A DNA stretch of 64,000 bases, taken from contig OZ014416.1 of assembly GCA_963965975.1 (NCBI GenBank), positions 5,332,001 through 5,396,000 on the forward strand, given 5' to 3'. The notes under the pieces were generated by a model, which worked only from the letters and a program-made list of their open reading frames with translations, was not told the origin of the DNA and did not search any database. How positions within the stretch are numbered: position 1 is the first letter of the stretch; the number at the start of each line of letters is the position of its first letter. Origin of the DNA: Xestospongia bergquistia (Eukaryota > Porifera > Demospongiae > Haplosclerida > Petrosiidae). The position numbers were made by a program, and so were the translations under genes. Shown here one piece after another: positions 60,018 through 64,000 of this stretch.

Positions 60018-60230
60018 GAAGCTTTTGATAGTAAACTGCTGAGACCATTTTTTTGGTTGATTTCTAAAAGGCAAACTGTTGTAGTTGAGTATGCTACCTT
60101 TGTGATTTTGGTGTCAAAACTGTTTATGGTTATTAAATTACTTGCACTATAAAGCAGCAGAGGCAGAGGCAGAGGCACAGACAGAAAGATGAAGGAATTC
60201 AAGATTGACCAAATATGTCAATGATCTGTG
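60018..60230 (-). other. 5' leader of the reverse-transcriptase element
   Basis: Includes a poly-A/T run before the start (60000-60008) and, at about 60151-60180, a short gaggca-gaggca repeat. The element's 5' border could not be fixed. Confidence 0.4.
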
Positions 60231-60468
60231 ATTTTTAGAAACTTTGTCTTAACCAATAACTGATTCATAGTTAAGGGATTTTTATGGAAAGGAGTATTGC
60301 ATGAATCAAAATTGATCTGTTTTGAGTGATATATTCATTATTTTCTGCCAATAGATTTGAATGGATAATCCAGGCCATTCCTACATAAGCACCATTATCA
60401 TGTACCTCATAAAACACTGATTTAAATAGTGCAGCATGTAGTTGTCACTACACATATTATACACTGAC

Positions 60469-60567
60469 CTTATCACAAATATTGGGATCTGCATTGGAGT
60501 TTAACAGTAGCTGTACAATATCATAGTGACCCCTTTTTGAAGCTAGATGTAGAGCTGTTTGCTGAGA
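60469..60567 (-). CDS. ankyrin-repeat exon
   Basis: 99 bp, acceptor ctag-type, donor gtcagt. Canonical repeat (QQTALHLASKRGHYDIVQL, LLNSNADPNICDK). First ankyrin exon beyond the retroelement. Confidence 0.87.
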
Positions 60568-61269
60568 CTAAAAGTATGCAAATACTTTTCACTAATCATA
60601 ATAGAATTAAATTTACTTAGAACAATAATATATAGCAATGATAAAATAGACCAAATATTAAATTTTAAACAAGATTAACTTAATAATAATTGTGATAAGA
60701 TAATTTGGATTGTGTTGATATTGTAATTGTTTCTCTACCATAGAAAATTGGAGATTTTAATTAGTTATGATAAAATGATATAGAAGTCTTAATGTTATGT
60801 GTTGAAGAAGCTATAAATGTAAGCTCTTTAGCTTGACAGCTTAACCTGAGCCCTTCAGTAGTCACACTATTTTTAACCACACTTCTAATTAACACCAGAT
60901 AACTTAATAATAACACATGGGGTACCATCTAACTGTCTTTAAAATGAAAATTGGTTTGTGTGGTCTTATAGTACCAGTGTAGTGTAATGCTGACAATACT
61001 ACTCATATATCAGAATGTGTTAACATTAAAATGACTTGACATACTAGTGTGAATACCAAGATTCTTCCAAGGATGCCTACAATTATAACAAGCCATACCT
61101 ACTCATATCCTCACAATGGCGATCATACTTAAAACTTTTTAGGAAATGATTGAAAGAACAAGTTTATGTAGAAACCTCTAAAAGCTACACACATAAGATT
61201 CTATATCTATTAAATATTTGATCTATATCTAGTAACATGTAGTAATCTCTACACACAATATACACTGAC

Positions 61270-61368
61270 CTTGTCACAAAAATTTTGATCTGCATTGTAG
61301 TTTAACAGTATCTGTACAATATCACAGTGTCCTTTTTCTGAGGTTAGATGCAGAGGTGTTTTCTGATC
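61270..61368 (-). CDS. ankyrin-repeat exon
   Basis: 99 bp, acceptor ccag, donor gtcagt. Reads DQKTPLHLTSEKGHCDIVQI, LLNYNADQNFCDK. Slight changes at ADPNI (ADQNF) suggest weaker constraint. Confidence 0.83.
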
Positions 61369-61767
61369 CTGGAGGAAGTACACAAGTATTTATTATTGAT
61401 TATAATAGGTTTAAAATTGAAAGAATATATTCAATTATACCTACAATAAAATAAATAACATCATAAGATCAAGCAATATTTATATATTAAAAATTGTCCT
61501 AAGATACCTTTGCTTGTGTTGGTATTGTAATTTTTTCCCTATTTTTAAAACTTGAGATTTGAAGTAGTTATGATAAAATGATATAGAGGTCTTATTATTA
61601 AGGATTAAAGATGTCAACTCTCTAGCTTAATTTGTTTAACATATGCTTGGCCTTTGAATAGTGATGCTCAGGCTGAGGTGCTGGTTGGAATAGTAAATTA
61701 AATTGATTGATTACTAATTGGATCAGAGGTCATTGTATGCAGTAAATTTTATTCAATGCTTTTAAAC

Positions 61768-61769
<2 letters not shown>

Positions 61770-61832
<63 letters not shown>
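61770..61832. repeat. (AT)n microsatellite, about 31 units
   Basis: Longest dinucleotide run in the window; intronic. Confidence 0.95.
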
Positions 61833-61835
<3 letters not shown>

Positions 61836-62159
61836 AAATAAAGTACAAAGTGTATATTGACATTGTATAAAGACACATTTCAAAATAATGTTAATTTTCT
61901 AGCATATAAACAAACTACATCCATCATAGATATATTAATTAATTATTTATAAATGTTTGTTTAAAAGAAGTGATAACTAATACTTTATATTTGAATCATA
62001 ATTACCAGTATTATTAATAGTACATCATATTTATATACCAGATATACTAATTAATTTGTAAAAGTGATAGGAAAGAACTGGACTACAGTACTGTATAGTG
62101 AGTATTTTGGTGAGAGAAAATATTAGCAAATTTGGCAAATTGTGTTTCATTCACCAAAC

Positions 62160-62680
62160 TGTTATCCTCAAATATTTGATTTAGTGGTGTGGTAGTAGAC
62201 AGAAGTTATTTGGCAATTTTAATTTTGCCAAAGTCTATTTTTAATTGATAATATGTGACTGTATATACAAAAAGGGACCACTTGAGTCATTTCTGTCATT
62301 TTCACATTTTCATACCATTTTAAAGTATAGATAATGCTGAATTGTTTGATACCTTGGATAAATGCATTCGTTGCTAAAGAAACAAGATATAAATGGAAAT
62401 ACAATGGCTACTACCAAAAATTAATTTTGAGAAAAGTGGAATTTAATTTCCACCCCCGCATATTGTACACTAACATATGGGAGCTTCTACGTGCTAATCT
62501 AGAAAGAACTTTGGCTTTATAAACGCTTCAAAATGACTGTCAGGTACTATTCTCTTTGTTTTTTGGTTTAACTCAAATTCCCAAAAATATTGAAATCATC
62601 ACTTTTTCTGTCCATACTGAGTTTTTTTTTTTTACTTGACAGAAGTGGTCCTTTGCGCAAATCAGGTCACACATCTCTCT
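62160..62680. repeat. intron with duplicated flank and hairpin-element fragment
   Basis: From about 62160 the sequence parallels 53400 onward (gtggtagtag, attgataat). A fragment of the hairpin element (gacagaagtggtccttt...caaatcaggtcaca) sits at 62636-62672, absent from the 53-kb copy. Confidence 0.6.
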
Positions 62681-63083
62681 CCAAATTACTAGTTATATGG
62701 CATTACAGTAATAGATTAGTGCAAGTGTACAAATATAATCATGGAAATTTGGTAAACTTGAAGTTAGGAAAAGATTGTATTAGTTGTGCAAGGTCAGAAG
62801 AGTATTGCCAAATGTCAAATAGGAACATTAATTTTGTTTTTTTCAAAGAACTCATTGTTTGTTAAATATGTGTATGATAACAACAACATAATAAAATGAT
62901 AGAGTAGTCTTATGAAAATAAGAAAAGATAGATTAAACTGTTTTCTAGACAAAACAATATCTATAAGTGTGTGGGGCTAAATATCTTGAATACCTGTGAT
63001 TGATCTCCTTTGTTATAGAATATAATACTTTAAAAAGTAATATTAACAAACAACAGTAATTTATTATTATTTAATCAGTTTCT

Positions 63084-63185
63084 GACCTTATTAAGATAAT
63101 GGACATTGACATTAGCACCTGATGTAAGTGCTAGAGTTACATTTTCTATATCACCATTTTCAGCTGAAGTCAAAAGTAAGTCTTC
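63084..63185 (-). CDS. ankyrin-repeat exon (second type)
   Basis: 102 bp, acceptor ctg/cag, donor gtcaga. Reads EDLLLTSAENGDIENVTLAL, TSGANVNVHYLNK. Duplicate of 54082-54180. Confidence 0.82.
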
Positions 63186-63317
63186 CTGTTCAAATAAATA
63201 ATATATTATAACTGTGAACATGTACCCACATATAAATAGGTCATGTTTTTAATGTATAATGATGTATAAGATCAGTATGTCCATACATATTAGTTATATA
63301 TATAATATATTACTTAC

Positions 63318-63419
63318 ATTTCTAAGTTGTTCCATATCTTTTGCTCCAAAGGAACATAAAAGATTAATAATCTCATGTTTACCCCTCAAGTATGCTAGAT
63401 AAAGTGGACTATGTCCCCA
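63318..63419 (-). CDS. ankyrin-repeat exon, most 5' exon seen
   Basis: 102 bp, acceptor gtag, donor gtaagt. Reads WGHSPLYLAYLRGKHEIINL, LCSFGAKDMEQLRN. Duplicate of 54325-54426. The gene probably continues beyond 64 kb, since no start codon exon was found to the right. Confidence 0.82.
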
Positions 63420-64000
63420 CTACAAAATGAAAAAAATTGTTTAATAACAACAATAAATTAAAATTGTTAAAGTGGACACATCCATGGTCCAAAACACTCT
63501 TAGTACTGATCAGATTTGTTTCATGTGGAACATATAAATGTTTTAATGTTAAACTTTTCAAGAGGTGACAAATCTTGTATAAAAACACATATCATAAATT
63601 TTTGATCCACAAATCAATATAGTGGAAAGATGAAATTTTAAACCATTACAATAAAGCATGGAGCGCCAAGATTTCACATGCAATATAGTCACATGTATCA
63701 TAAATTGGACTGCTGTTATTCATGTCCAAGAGTCGATTACACATTAGATTAAGGATAAATGATAACATATGGCTTCCTTTACTACAGCTGAATATAGCAG
63801 ACATAGACCGGACCACTGAAGCTCAAAATATATAATATAGAAGAGGAAGAGATAATTCAATGTTACCTCATTTCCTGTAATAAGAAAATATGGCAAGCAA
63901 ACAGAGATACATGAATTAGTAAATATTTAGTGATAGGAAAAATGGGACTACAGTATTGTATTAGTACAGTTATTACTGTAATATATTAGTGTAACACTTG
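63420..64000. other. intron or 5' flank
   Basis: AT-rich, with flank similarity to 54440-54800 (atatggctt...ctgaatatagcag...gaccgg/gactgg). No exon found. Confidence 0.45.

Overview
The window is AT-rich eukaryotic DNA. Introns are short with GT/AG borders, many exons are single-domain, and there are many dispersed repeats, microsatellites and decayed transposons. The protein content suggests an invertebrate animal: ankyrin, ROC-COR GTPase, death-fold domains, an SLC15-like transporter, a Gypsy-type gag relic and a cysteine-rich reverse transcriptase. A demosponge such as Amphimedon is the best guess, but this is inference from gene style, not proof. There is no bacterial-type operon, CRISPR array or rRNA, and I recognised no tRNA.

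Left part (1-12 kb): an SLC15/POT-type transporter (+, 3.95-5.6 kb) is split by one frameshift. It is followed by a GATA microsatellite, a broken gag-protease fragment that runs into a degraded copy of a gene also present at 25.5-26.8 kb, a short coding minisatellite, and a 418-bp TA-flanked MITE.

12.6-20 kb: remains of a minus-strand gene (COR-end exon, death-domain exon cut by a second TA-flanked inverted-repeat element, linker exon, CARD-like exon). These lie in the same order as in the better preserved gene at 41.7-49 kb. 20-28 kb holds a purine-rich degenerate repeat, a 3.2-kb satellite of 137-142-bp monomers, an unrecognised multi-exon gene and a 140-bp tandem array.

30-40.6 kb: plus-strand exons include one ankyrin repeat, a frameshifted death domain, unrecognised helical exons and the C-terminal end of a CMGC-like kinase, interleaved with repeat-family copies.

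41.7-63.4 kb (minus strand): this is the main locus. Reading 5' to 3' on the minus strand there are ten one-repeat ankyrin exons (99 or 102 bp each), one 2.07-kb exon carrying ankyrin, ROC GTPase and COR-like sequence, two short exons, a death-domain exon, and then about a dozen micro-exons with two CARD-like exons. Splice phases agree across all junctions I checked. The inferred product is a large ankyrin-ROC-COR-Death-CARD-CARD protein of the kind expected in innate-immune or cell-death signalling. Its ankyrin cassette is duplicated, and between the two copies sits a full-length reverse-transcriptase ORF (56.8-60.0 kb) whose catalytic YxDD box reads YEND.
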